Shown in pieces: positions 46,607 through 55,875 of a stretch of 64,000 nucleotides of DNA. The translations under genes and the position numbers were made by a program. The stretch is taken from the NCBI GenBank assembly GCA_021820965.1, contig JAKACZ010000002.1, positions 62,001-126,000 of the forward strand, written 5' to 3'. Each line of letters starts with the position of its first letter. Position 1 is the stretch's first letter. The notes under the pieces were generated by a model, which was not told where the DNA came from, ran no database searches, and saw only the letters and a program-made list of their open reading frames with translations. The DNA is from Bacillota bacterium. Its GTDB lineage: Bacteria; Bacillota; Sulfobacillia; Sulfobacillales; Sulfobacillaceae.

Positions 46607-46700
46607 GTGGAAAAGAGTGTCGGCCGGGCAGTGGACATTCTCGGCTTGTTGACATCGGGTATGGAGGCAATTCGTGAAACGAGATCCAAAGAGTTACGAT
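46607..46700 (+). pseudogene. IclR-type regulator, N-terminal fragment
   Basis: The frame beginning at the GTG 46607 encodes SVGRAVDILGLLTSG, the typical first helix of an IclR-family HTH domain, and then loses similarity after about 25 residues. Nothing of the effector domain follows. It is probably the stub of a deleted regulator gene. The evidence is short, so confidence is low. Confidence 0.35.
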
Positions 46701-46865
46701 ATAGAGTATTTGTATTTTCGTGTAGCAGTGCGCGTCAGAATCCAATCTGCCAAATAAGTCTCTGTATGGATTCCGTCTTTAAACGGTGTTTCGCTTTCAG
46801 TAATGCCATCAGCTTGGAAAAATCGGAACCCAGAATGTAGTCCGAACCGGACGCGGGTCGTATTC

Positions 46866-48080
46866 TTAGGGCGGCAGTCGATCAGCGGGTGTCTCTCCCC
46901 GCGTCATCCATAACAGTCCACCGGCCCCGAGGAGCATAATTCCGGAGCCCAGCAAGGCCGGAGCATAGGCATGGGTGACGCGCATCAGGGCTCCGGCCCC
47001 AAGAGGCCCGATCATTTGTCCCATCCCAAAGCAGGCGGTCATGGTGGCCATCACCCGTTGGCTTCGTGATGGGGCGCATTGCCGCCCCAGGGAGAGGGCC
47101 AAGGTGGTGATGCCCATGAATGTTCCGCCGAAGAGCAACGACCCCAGGATCGCCGTGCCTCCATTAGCCCAGACGACCGGAAGCACGACCCCCACGGCTT
47201 GCAGGCCAAAGGCGGCCAAGAGCGCACGGCGTGATCCCCGTGTTTGTGCAATCCGGGTCCAGAGCCACGTAGAAGGCATAGCGGCCATACCCACCAGAAT
47301 CCAGCTCGCGTCTCCCATCCACGGCGCCCCGGGAAGGTGCCGAAAAAATGCGGTAATGAAGGTGGCCATCACGATGTACCCGAGGCCTTCCATCCCATAA
47401 GCGACCGTCAGACCCCAAAGCCGGAACGCCGGGGGATGGGCGACGGCCCCTTGTTCGTCCGCTATGATGGCCCTAGTGAATTCGTTCAGTGGGGCCATCA
47501 GCACAATGGCTGCGGCACCGAGGACAAGACTGACAAGACCCAGCCCGATCCAGCCATGGCGCCAGTTCCCCGGACCAGTCCATAACGGTACCAATAGACC
47601 GGTGAGCGCAATCCCCAGCCCGACGCCCGCATAAAAGATCCCCCCCGACGGGGCATTATCCGATCGGCCCAGCCAATCCAGGATCAGACTCGAGGACAAC
47701 ACTATCACCCATGCGCTGAACACGCCGGCCAATCCGCGCCACAAGAGCCACCAGTCTGGCCCGGTCGTGACACCCATCGCCAAGAGGGTCAAAGAGATGG
47801 CTACGAGTGCAAACCGAACCCAGGTCAGTCGATGGAAAATCCCTCTATTCGGGAGCCACCCGGCGGTGATCGCGCCGACCAAATACCCGGCATAATTGTC
47901 CGAGGCTAACAGACTCGCATACGACACGGACCAGTGTAGCTGGGCTTGCATGACCGGGAGCAGAGGCGTGTAGGCGAAGCGCCCAATGCCCATGGCCGCC
48001 ACCAGACTGAGCATCCCTCCAATCAGCGGACGTAGGTCACGCCCAGACCACCTATCGGGTAGGCGTTGTTGAAAGGCCAT
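46866..48080 (-). CDS. YbfB/YjiJ-family MFS transporter
   Basis: A 404-residue major-facilitator protein with 12 helices. AMGIGRFAYTPLLPVMQ in helix 1 and SYASLLASDNYAGYLVGA in helix 2 are hallmarks of the YbfB/YjiJ subgroup. Substrate unknown; likely an exporter. GGAAGGAG directly precedes the first ATG (48086), so the second ATG at 48080, six bases away, is the better start. It is divergently transcribed from a LysR-type regulator 130 bp away, which probably controls it. Confidence 0.87.
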   Translation of the reverse strand: MAFQQRLPDRWSGRDLRPLIGGMLSLVAAMGIGRFAYTPLLPVMQAQLHWSVSYASLLASDNYAGYLVGAITAGWLPNRGIFHRLTWVRFALVAISLTLLAMGVTTGPDWWLLWRGLAGVFSAWVIVLSSSLILDWLGRSDNAPSGGIFYAGVGLGIALTGLLVPLWTGPGNWRHGWIGLGLVSLVLGAAAIVLMAPLNEFTRAIIADEQGAVAHPPAFRLWGLTVAYGMEGLGYIVMATFITAFFRHLPGAPWMGDASWILVGMAAMPSTWLWTRIAQTRGSRRALLAAFGLQAVGVVLPVVWANGGTAILGSLLFGGTFMGITTLALSLGRQCAPSRSQRVMATMTACFGMGQMIGPLGAGALMRVTHAYAPALLGSGIMLLGAGGLLWMTRGETPADRLPP

Positions 48081-48137
48081 ACCCATCTCCTTCCATCACA
48101 CAATCGGATCGTTGACGGCGCGTGTCCTATCTATGAT

Positions 48138-48185
48138 AATGGACCCCATCGGCGATGGATAACGATGATTCGTGATAACCGTCAT
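48138..48185. promoter_or_regulatory. Intergenic control region between MFS and LysR genes
   Basis: Contains GATAAC direct repeats (GGATAACGATGATTC / GTGATAACCGTCATC) and an inverted TGAT-N7-ATCA pair, a layout compatible with LysR-type binding sites that overlap a divergent promoter. TAGAAT at about 48190 may be the -10 of the regulator. Low certainty. Confidence 0.35.
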
Positions 48186-48209
48186 CACCTAGAATGATGA
48201 GGGAAGACC

Positions 48210-49067
48210 ATGGAACTGCGGGACCTCGAAATCTTTTATCAGGTGGCACGCTCAGGGAGCATGACCCGGGCCGCTCAGGAACTCGGGTACGTCCAATCGC
48301 ACATCACCGCGCGGATTCGTAAACTGGAACAGGAGATGCAGCGGACGTTATTTGAGCGTACCAAGCGCGGGGTGTTCTTGACGGAAGATGGGGCACGATG
48401 GTTGCCCCAGGTCGAATCCTTGTTGAACCAATGGGAGCGCACCACGGCCGTGTTCGGCGCACCTGCCGAGCCCGCTGGTCTTCTCCGCATCGGTTCGCTA
48501 GAAACCACCGCCGCCATTCATGCGGCCGAGTGGCTGGCCAAGTATCATCAACGGTTTCCCCAGGTCGACCTGTCGCTGCAAACCGGGACGACGGACGAGC
48601 TGATGCAGCACGTTTTGGATCGGACCTTGGATGCGGCGTTCATTGCTGGAGACCCTGATCATCTGGACCTGGACCGCCGGGTCGTGACGGTGGAGGATCT
48701 TCAGATCGTCGCGGCGTTGGACGACCACTGGCCTGCCACCCTGAATCGCCCGGAAGTGGTCACGGTGACATTCCGATGCGGGTGTGCGTACCGCCGTCGG
48801 TTAGAAGATTGGCTCACAGGCCAGGGGGTGGCCCACATCCGCGCCATGGAATGCGGCAGCGTGGAAGCAATTTTGCAACTCGTCTCGGCAGGACTGGGAA
48901 TCACCCTGATGCCTCAAGCGGTGGTGGATCGGTTGTCCTCCCGTATCCCCTTAAAATGTCACCCTTTCGATGGGAACAACGGCCGAATGACCACGTCACT
49001 GATCTGGCGTAAGCACCGTGCACCGTTTCAGGCCTTAACCGTGCTGGTGGAGATGTTTGGGGAGTGA
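48210..49067 (+). CDS. LysR-family transcriptional regulator
   Basis: A 285-residue LTTR. The N-terminal winged HTH (MELRDLEIFYQVARSGSMTR, AQELGYVQSHITARIRKLE) is followed by a periplasmic-binding-protein-like effector domain (about 90-285; LLRIGSLETTAAIHA, SAGLGITLMPQAVV). Its divergent position relative to the YbfB-like exporter predicts that it activates or represses that gene and itself. ATG start, weak ribosome site. Confidence 0.93.
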   Translation: MELRDLEIFYQVARSGSMTRAAQELGYVQSHITARIRKLEQEMQRTLFERTKRGVFLTEDGARWLPQVESLLNQWERTTAVFGAPAEPAGLLRIGSLETTAAIHAAEWLAKYHQRFPQVDLSLQTGTTDELMQHVLDRTLDAAFIAGDPDHLDLDRRVVTVEDLQIVAALDDHWPATLNRPEVVTVTFRCGCAYRRRLEDWLTGQGVAHIRAMECGSVEAILQLVSAGLGITLMPQAVVDRLSSRIPLKCHPFDGNNGRMTTSLIWRKHRAPFQALTVLVEMFGE

Positions 49068-49094
49068 CCGTGAGGTGCATGCTTCACCCCCTGG

Positions 49095-49355
49095 TCATTG
49101 GTCTTGACGAGCCACGCTTGCGCCCCAGATCCGCTCATCGTCGTTCTCATACGATTTTCCGAAGACACTATCGGCATATCCAAGCAGGTTGACGAACGCG
49201 TTCCACACGAAGATGCGATACCCCGAATATATTTCTCGAACGATGTTCAGATGGTAATACAAACCACCGTGTGAGAGGGGTCCACTGAACCGGTCTGGGA
49301 ATGAGTTCAGTCTGGTTAAGACGACGCCATCATTTTTTGTAATTGACCAATTAGG
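49095..49355 (-). pseudogene. Alpha/beta-hydrolase (lipase-like) C-terminal fragment
   Basis: A minus-strand frame with no start codon encodes NDGVVLTRLNSFPDRFSGPL, then SHGGLYYHLNIVREIYSGYR and FVWNAFVNLLGYADSVFGKS. The DGVV aspartate and the SHGGLYYH histidine fit the last two catalytic positions of a lipase or esterase. Everything upstream, including the serine nucleophile elbow, is missing. It lies 5 bp from the end of the acyltransferase gene. Confidence 0.45.
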
Positions 49356-49359
49356 TCAC

Positions 49360-50535
49360 TCACAGCGCTTGCGGCTTTTTTGGCCACGCGGTTTGATCCA
49401 AAACGGTCATGAGCTCGAGCCACTGATTGTTGTAGTAGACCACAAACTCATTCACAAAGGGGAAGCGGGGGTCCGTTATCCGGGTGCCGTGAGCCGACCG
49501 CCGACCGAATTCCCTCAGTGCGATCGCAAGAGCCCGGTCCGGATCGGCTAACACATCACTGGCCACGACTGCTCGTTCTCTCACTAGATTCATGAGCGCC
49601 TTGGCGTCTATAATGACATCGCTAGCCGAAACATGCGGCCCAGCTAGCCACGCTCGAATCACTAAATGACTGGCCGTTACTGGCCGGGCGGCAATCACAG
49701 ACCGGTCAAGCCGGTCTGGCCATCGGGGTTCCTCAAACTGCACCCACATGGTCAGCTTTCCCGGGCGGAGCAAATCATAACTGACGCCCGCCACGGTTAC
49801 ATGACGTGCCTTTTCCCGCATTAAATCGAGGCTCTTCCTGAATCGATTCAGCCGGCCGTCCTCGCTGAATCGCCCCTCGGGGGTGGTGTAGACGGCGTGT
49901 CCTTGCTCAAGCAGGTCGAGGAATACTCCCAGGTCTGCTTCCACCTGTTGCCTGAGATGTTCGCGGACCCAGGTGCGAAACTCCGGCATTAGAGCGGAAA
50001 TGGTCACCTCCTGGCGCAGTGCCCGCACATGGCGCGCGCTCCAGCAACTAGAAAGGCGCGCACCCATAGGCAGAGCAGTCGGGAGATAGCGGGAATCAAA
50101 CACCACCCGCAAGGGTAGATTGCCAAAGTGGCGAAAGATGAGGTAAGCCCAACTAGCCAGCGGACGCGCCAGCGGGTGATCTTCGATAGGGCGCACGCCG
50201 AGCAGCCGAACGATATGGCCAACGTTCCAGCTCGCAAAATACCGAGCCGCTCGGCCCGGAATTCGCTCAGTCATGAAACCGGGTTCGAAGATGCGTGCGG
50301 ACCCGGCGGAAATCACCGGCTGCCGGATTCCCCTAAATCTCGCTAATGCCGTGGGGATCACCATGCCCTCCAAGTCGTGGGCATGATTGGCTACCACTAA
50401 AAGACTAGGGCCGGGGGCAGGCCGCCCTAGCAGGAGTTTCCTACTTATGGTTCCCGTTGACCAACTTTGAGTTCCAGCCGTTATTGGTGAAATCCCCGAA
50501 TCCCGCATGAGACGGTAGTTTGAGGCCCTCGTCAC
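49360..50535 (-). CDS. PlsC-like acyltransferase domain protein
   Basis: A 391-residue protein with an acyltransferase core: VVANHAHDLEGMV resembles the catalytic NHxxxxD block although spacing is atypical, and YTTPEGRFSEDGRLN corresponds to the phosphate-binding PEGT/R block. No membrane helix is obvious. The C-terminal third (from about 260) is not recognisable. GTG start at 50535. It may acylate glycerolipids or another alcohol; the modified motif leaves room for a different activity. Confidence 0.65.
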   Translation of the reverse strand: MTRASNYRLMRDSGISPITAGTQSWSTGTISRKLLLGRPAPGPSLLVVANHAHDLEGMVIPTALARFRGIRQPVISAGSARIFEPGFMTERIPGRAARYFASWNVGHIVRLLGVRPIEDHPLARPLASWAYLIFRHFGNLPLRVVFDSRYLPTALPMGARLSSCWSARHVRALRQEVTISALMPEFRTWVREHLRQQVEADLGVFLDLLEQGHAVYTTPEGRFSEDGRLNRFRKSLDLMREKARHVTVAGVSYDLLRPGKLTMWVQFEEPRWPDRLDRSVIAARPVTASHLVIRAWLAGPHVSASDVIIDAKALMNLVRERAVVASDVLADPDRALAIALREFGRRSAHGTRITDPRFPFVNEFVVYYNNQWLELMTVLDQTAWPKKPQAL

Positions 50536-50616
50536 GTCTTCACCGGATCGACCGATGCCGCCAACAATGCCCCCAAGTTGTATAATACGTGCGAAATGCT
50601 CAAAACCGTGATTTTA

Positions 50617-51944
50617 TTAGGGTTTCAGGCGTTTGGCACTCACTAACTCGGAAACTCCTGCTAGTACGCCAATGCGGTAACGAATCCGGTTATAGCTCAG
50701 CAGGAGAATAAGCACTAACCCTGCCAGGACCGGGGACCACTCGCGCCGAGGGCGTGGGCTCTTGGCGATCAACACCATGAGAGATCCGAACAGGAAGGCC
50801 AACCCTGCGGTTAAGAAGAGCACGCGATAACGAATGGTCAGTGGCAGCGCCGCCGACAGAATCCAGCCCCCCACCGCCGGGGCGACCACCGGCGGGAGAC
50901 CGGAGGCAATGCCCCAAAACCCGAGATCGCGGGCAATATTTCCCAAGTCCGGAATAGCGTCCAATGCCAGTGCCCAGTCGACCGACAGGACTGTGCCGTA
51001 TCCCACACCATAGAGTAACGCCCACATGAATAACAGTTGGGTGGATGGCCACAGCGCAAAACCCAGTGCCGCCACCGCCATGGGAACCCCGGCAGCTGCC
51101 ACCAAGTCAGCGCGGTTCTTGATCCGGTCTGACAATATGCCCAGTGCCAGCGTCGATATTACCGCCCCGGCCATGGCAAGCCCTGCGACGATGGCGGTTC
51201 CCGCGCGGGCCGCGCAACATGCAGCACATCGCGAAAAAAGAACAGTACATAGGTCATTAACAGAGTTTGCCCGAACATTAAACCGAACCGCGCAACAAAA
51301 ACCCGCACAAAGACATTGTGGTCGCGCACCTTTGCCGCTTCAGGCCGACTGTTGGTCAGACGCGACGGCACTCCCCAGGTCGTCAAGAGTGCGCCCGCCA
51401 GCGCCGTGGCAATCATGAATTCGTACGCCACATCGGCGGGCAGAAACCCGGCGATGCCGAGACCGCCAATGGAATCCCATATATCCTGACGCTCGGCCCC
51501 AGCGGTCTCGCGGGACAACCTCCGGCATCATGGCTTGATATGCGGACTGGGCCGCGGTCTGTCCCAGAATCGCGACGATAATGCATCCAGACATCGCAAC
51601 GAAAGATGGGGATGCCAGTGCACCACCCAATCCTGCCACGTTGAATCCGGTGCCCCACCATAAAAGCCTGAGGCGATGTCCGCGACGCCCTGTTCACGGT
51701 CTGACCACAGCCCGGTTAGCGGCGACATCACCATGGCCGTAAGAGCGACCAGAGTAGCAATTTGAGCCAGTAAGCTAGTGTGAGAGGATCGGGACGAAAA
51801 GCGCAGGACCGTCTCCGGAACCACGATGGCTAGGAGAGCGGAACCTTGAAAGTTAAATGAAAACCAGTAGCCTTGCAACCCCCATTGCTGTCGTGGCGAC
51901 AGCGACAGCGTCGGCTTGCCAGCCATCCGAATCGCCATCCTCAT
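50617..51944 (-). pseudogene. MFS transporter broken by at least two frameshifts
   Basis: Four successive minus-strand pieces add up to one sugar-type MFS protein of about 430 residues: 51944-51660 (QQWGLQGYWFSFNFQGSALL, helix 1-2, WSDREQGV loop), 51640-51480 (ASPSFVAMSGCIIVAILGQT, MPEVVPRDRWGRASGY), 51500-51190 (LMFGQTLLMTYVLFFFRDVL) and 51174-50617 (DRIKNRADLVAAAGVPMAV to the C-terminus). Each junction is a frame change, so the gene is inactive unless these are sequencing errors. TATAAT-like boxes lie upstream at about 51990. Confidence 0.75.
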
Positions 51945-52396
51945 GATAAACTACTTACTATTTCTTAGAGGTATTATATTCTTGGAACTATTATAGACCC
52001 CAACTTTCCACAGAATATAGCCATCCAATGCAAAAACGGGTATGACGGGATGTTTGGCAAAGGTTATGCGGCGGGATGAAAACTGGCATAACGCCGGTCA
52101 TTGGCCGAAGGCGGCTTCGAACTAGCGGGGACAAGTCTACGTCGTTTGAGCAAAGACCGGGGAACGCTCCTCCCTGGTCGTCTCCCGCCCCCGGCTCTCT
52201 GATGGTCGTGCGGCAACCGGAACAGCGCATTGGACGGTTTGATTGGAGAGAAGACCCCTCGGCCGAGATCGGCCATGAAGCGAAAGCCCTCATGCCGCCG
52301 ATTTGTTGAAGATTTTCAGAGCGGAAGATTTCCCCAGGGACTGACACCCGTGTCCGTCATCATGCATACCGTGGCCGTAACCGAGGGGCAGGGGGC
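51945..52396. other. Intergenic stretch, nothing firm
   Basis: The left part is AT-rich and holds TATAAT-like boxes facing the MFS remnant. The rest has frames rich in Arg/Pro/Ser without motifs on either strand. Confidence 0.35.
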
Positions 52397-52717
52397 GTGA
52401 TGGTTATGGCTTGGCGCAATGTTCTGTCAGCGCTTTTAGGAGCGTGGTTCGTAGTCGCCGCCTTTGTGGTAAATCCGGCGCATTCAATGCGGTACCAATG
52501 GACACTGCTGGTGCTGGGCGGCCTCACCCTGATTGGCGGCCTCTGGGCACTGGGCGACGCCCACAAGCGCCCCTGGCGCCATTGGATTATGGCGCTATGC
52601 GGGTTAGAAGTGGCGCTGGCGGGATGGCGCTATGCCTCCGTCACTGTCTCCACCGTGTGGATTGGCACGATTTCAGGGCTGTTGGCCGTGGTCGTGGCTA
52701 TTTGGCAGGCGCTATAA
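52397..52717 (+). CDS. SPW-repeat membrane protein
   Basis: A 106-residue protein with four helices arranged as two SPW-type hairpins: LSALLGAWFVVAAFVVNP, WTLLVLGGLTLIGGLWAL, WIMALCGLEVALAGWRY and VWIGTISGLLAVVVAIWQAL. The W...P and GLW/GDA pattern matches the SPW family, function unknown. GTG/ATG tandem start after a G-rich site. Confidence 0.65.
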   Translation: MMVMAWRNVLSALLGAWFVVAAFVVNPAHSMRYQWTLLVLGGLTLIGGLWALGDAHKRPWRHWIMALCGLEVALAGWRYASVTVSTVWIGTISGLLAVVVAIWQAL

Positions 52718-52875
52718 CCCGCTCCAGCTCGCTGAGGCGCCATTACCTAACTCGCCCTCGGTCCCAACGGACTCTGGTGACGACTCCTTGCACAAACCTA
52801 GGCGCTCGTCGTTCGCACTGACGGCACCGCTCACACCCGCAATTGGTACAATGAAAACTCAAGGGGTGATGGCGG

Positions 52876-53451
52876 GTGTGGTTGGAAAATGCGTTGGCGT
52901 TCGGATTTGCCGCGGGCTTTTTCGCTTTTATCGCCGTGTCGGTGCTTTTGAGCCGCTTGAGACTGGTGGAGTACACGCCGCGTGAAGTGCCGCTTTCCGC
53001 TTCTCGTTTTTTTTCGATCGCAATCCTTTTCCTCCCCTTGGCGCTCTTTGAGGAGTTTCTCTTCCGCTGGCTTATGATAGGTCAACTGGAAGGGTGGATT
53101 GGCCTGGTACCCGCGTTCCTTCTCTCCGTGGCAGCGTTTGTCGCAGCCCATCGGCCCAATGGCCGTCTTTCGTTTCTCGCGCTGTTAAATCTTTCCGTTG
53201 TCAGCGTTATCCTCGGATTTACCTTCCTAAATTGGGGAATTTGGGTGGCGTCGGCGGCTCATGCCGGCTGGAATGTGGCCGAGTGGGGGATGGGCTACGC
53301 TGTCAGTGGCGAAAAAATGCGCACCGTGTTGCCATCGCCGGCCCGCCGAGAGGTCCAAGGTGAGCCATTTGGTCCTGAGGGGCATTGGACCGCTACCGTG
53401 GTGCTTCTGGTTGTTCTACTTAGCTTGATTGCGACGCATCCGCTGCATTAA
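52876..53451 (+). CDS. CPBP-family (CAAX-type) intramembrane metalloprotease
   Basis: A 191-residue membrane protein. The glutamate motif LFEEFLFRW (EExxxR) lies in the second helix, a histidine motif AAHRPNG follows in the third or fourth, and HAGWNVAEW near residue 133 completes the CPBP/Abi signature. The family includes CAAX proteases and bacteriocin-immunity or signalling proteases. Start GTG 52876. Its target is unknown. Confidence 0.8.
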   Translation: MWLENALAFGFAAGFFAFIAVSVLLSRLRLVEYTPREVPLSASRFFSIAILFLPLALFEEFLFRWLMIGQLEGWIGLVPAFLLSVAAFVAAHRPNGRLSFLALLNLSVVSVILGFTFLNWGIWVASAAHAGWNVAEWGMGYAVSGEKMRTVLPSPARREVQGEPFGPEGHWTATVVLLVVLLSLIATHPLH

Positions 53452-53460
53452 GCTCCTTGA

Positions 53461-53517
53461 TTTGTCGAAAAAGTTTATGCGACAAAGTATTTGACATTGC
53501 CGGATCATTTATATAAT
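53461..53517 (+). promoter_or_regulatory. marR promoter with adjacent inverted repeat
   Basis: TTGACA (53491-53496) and TATAAT (53512-53517) form a near-consensus promoter with a short 15-bp spacer. Immediately upstream, TTTGTCG (53461-53467) and CGACAAA (53480-53486) are a perfect 7-bp inverted repeat with a 12-bp spacer, placed where a MarR repressor could block the -35 region. Confidence 0.65.
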
Positions 53518-53532
53518 CTAATGTACGTGGAG

Positions 53533-53988
53533 ATGAGCAAAGTGGGCGACACCGAGATAAAGACCCGCGCCGACACCACCCTCGATCTGATGCGAGAAAT
53601 TTTTCGCGGCGTGGCCGAGCAGCGGAGTGAAGCCTGGTTGCATACTGACCTATCGATGGCCCAGGTTAAAGCCTTGGTGGTAATCGGGAAAGGTGCCGAG
53701 CCTTCGGTCGGGGATGTGGCCAAGGAACTTGGCATTGGGCTTTCCGCGGCCAGCCAGATTGTTGATCGGCTGGTCAAGGCTGACTTGGTGGAACGGCAAC
53801 CGCACCCGCACGATCGGCGGGTGACGCGATGTGCCCTAACCGGGACAGGCAACGCCGCCCTACGCCAGCTGCAAACCGCTCCGCGTCTGGTGCGCGAATG
53901 GCTGGAGCGGTTGAGCCCAGAGGATTTGGCCAGTTTAGAGCGTGGGTTGGGCGCCTTAGCACGGCAAGCGCGAAAGAGCCGGCAATAA
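53533..53988 (+). CDS. MarR-family transcriptional regulator
   Basis: A 151-residue regulator with the MarR winged helix: SMAQVKALVVIG, SVGDVAKELGIGLSAASQIV (recognition helix) and the wing RQPHPHDRRVTRCALTGTG. The DxRR wing is the family hallmark. The start is placed at ATG 53533 because the -10 ends at 53517; earlier candidates would precede the transcription start. It is followed after 19 bp by a DHA2 drug exporter, its likely regulatory target. Confidence 0.9.
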   Translation: MSKVGDTEIKTRADTTLDLMREIFRGVAEQRSEAWLHTDLSMAQVKALVVIGKGAEPSVGDVAKELGIGLSAASQIVDRLVKADLVERQPHPHDRRVTRCALTGTGNAALRQLQTAPRLVREWLERLSPEDLASLERGLGALARQARKSRQ

Positions 53989-54007
53989 AGGAGACAGACA
54001 GATAATC

Positions 54008-55864
54008 ATGGCAGTCAGAGAACGTGACAAGAATGCCACTGGTGGCCGCTCCCAGCGAATCGACCCGTCAATAGGGCTTCGCTCGCAGGTCAGCCGTGAG
54101 CGCCTTATACTTATTCTCATCAGCACCATGCTGGGGATGCTGTTGTTTTCCGTCGATCAGACGGTGGTCGGTACCGCCATGCCCCGTATCGTGGCTGATC
54201 TGCACGGACTTAAGGAGTATGCCTGGGTTACTACCAGCTATCTCTTGGCCTCCACCGTGGGAGTACCATTATATGGCAAGCTTTCCGACATATACGGGCG
54301 CAAGCCCTTTTATCTATTGGGGATGTTTGTGTTTGTGCTGGGCTCCGCCCTATCGGGCCAGTCTCACAACATGACCCAGCTCATTATTTTCCGGGGCGTG
54401 CAGGGCTTGGGCGGTGGTGCCTTGATGCCCATTGCTATCGCTATCATTGGCGATATCTTTCCCCCGGCCGAACGCGGCAAGTGGCAGGGACTGATGATGG
54501 CGGTGTTCGGCCTGTCATCCATCATCGGCCCCTGGGCAGGGGGCGCCATCACCGACCACTGGAGCTGGCGGTGGGTGTTTTACGTCAACCTGCCGATTGG
54601 CGTAGTGGCGCTGCTTTTCTGCGCCTTCGCCTTCCCCTCGGTATTCCGTCGGGCCCAGCATACCATCGACTGGTGGGGTACGGCGCTTCTCATTCTGGCC
54701 GCTACGCCCATGCTGTTAGGTTTCTCCTGGGCGGGCAACCAGTATGCCTGGACCGATTGGCACGTGATGGGCGGGTTTGTGCTCAGTGCCGTTGCCTGGG
54801 TTGCCTTTATTCTCTGGGAGCTGCGCTTTCGGGAGCCGATCGTGGAGCCGCGTCTCTTTAAGAACAGCATCTACTCGGTCAGCGTCTTGGCCTCCTTCAT
54901 GGTGTCAGCGGGGATGTTCGGCGCCATCATGTTTATCCCGCTCTTCACCCAGGCGGTGGTAGGTGATTCGGCGGCCAACTCCGGTATTGTGCTAACCCCG
55001 ATGATGCTTGGCTTTATGGTATCCAGCATTATCGGCGGCCAAATTTTGTCTCGTACCGGACGATATAAGTGGCTTGCCATCATTAGTATGACCGTGGCTG
55101 TAACTGGTATGCTGCTATTGTCGCGGATGGGCGTCGATGCCAAAAACCCTCTGGTAATCCGCAACATGATTATCACCGGTTTAGGCATGGGCACCATGAT
55201 GAGCCTTTTCACCATCGTCGTGCAAAACGCCTTCCCGTTTCGCATGATGGGGGCGGTCACGGCGCAGCTGCAGTTCTTCCGCTCTATTGGCAGTACCGTG
55301 GGTTTGGCTGTGTTTGGCTCCTTTGTCACCGCGCGCTTCACTTACGAGCTGCCACGAAAGATCCCGGCCGCGGTAACGCGGGTCTTGCCGCCGCAGGCGT
55401 TACATAGCCTGTCCAATCCGTCGGTGCTGTTGACTTCCAGCGCCGCCTCGCACGTAAGAATGGAATTTGCCAAGCTGGGGCCTCAGGGTGAGCTTTTGGC
55501 CCGCGCGCTTTTGCATGGAGTAAAGGTTGCGCTGGCCATGGCGACCGACCGCGTGTTCTTTTTGGGCAGCGTGCTGATGGCGGCGGCGTTGGTCACCTTG
55601 TTCTTCCTCAAGGAAATCGAGCTCAAGAAAAAGAGCGGAGACTTTGGCACCGATGTCTTGACAGGAGCTCCCATGGGCCGCACGGAAGCGCGAGCGGTGC
55701 TAGGGCTGGCGTTGGCCCAGCGGGCCGCCGCCGGACGGTTTGCCACCGAGGCTGAGCGACAGTGGGCGCGCCGCGCCGCGATCCAGTTGTTGGGACAGTA
55801 CTTGGCGTATCACGAAGCGCTGACGGTGGGCGAAAACGAAACCGCCGCCACCACGGATTCATGA
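54008..55864 (+). CDS. DHA2-family (EmrB/QacA) MFS multidrug exporter
   Basis: A 618-residue, 14-helix drug:H+ antiporter. Motifs: D in LLFSVDQTVVGTAMPRIV (helix 1, motif D1), GKLSDIYGRKPFY (motif A), FRGVQGLGGGALMPI (motif B) and FGLSSIIGPWAGG (motif C, antiporter). The last 100 or so residues after the final helix are an unusual cytoplasmic extension (EIELKKKSGDFG...QLLGQYLAYHEALTV). An operon with marR predicts induction by toxic organic compounds. Confidence 0.93.
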   Translation: MAVRERDKNATGGRSQRIDPSIGLRSQVSRERLILILISTMLGMLLFSVDQTVVGTAMPRIVADLHGLKEYAWVTTSYLLASTVGVPLYGKLSDIYGRKPFYLLGMFVFVLGSALSGQSHNMTQLIIFRGVQGLGGGALMPIAIAIIGDIFPPAERGKWQGLMMAVFGLSSIIGPWAGGAITDHWSWRWVFYVNLPIGVVALLFCAFAFPSVFRRAQHTIDWWGTALLILAATPMLLGFSWAGNQYAWTDWHVMGGFVLSAVAWVAFILWELRFREPIVEPRLFKNSIYSVSVLASFMVSAGMFGAIMFIPLFTQAVVGDSAANSGIVLTPMMLGFMVSSIIGGQILSRTGRYKWLAIISMTVAVTGMLLLSRMGVDAKNPLVIRNMIITGLGMGTMMSLFTIVVQNAFPFRMMGAVTAQLQFFRSIGSTVGLAVFGSFVTARFTYELPRKIPAAVTRVLPPQALHSLSNPSVLLTSSAASHVRMEFAKLGPQGELLARALLHGVKVALAMATDRVFFLGSVLMAAALVTLFFLKEIELKKKSGDFGTDVLTGAPMGRTEARAVLGLALAQRAAAGRFATEAERQWARRAAIQLLGQYLAYHEALTVGENETAATTDS

Positions 55865-55875
55865 GGAGGGCAAAG

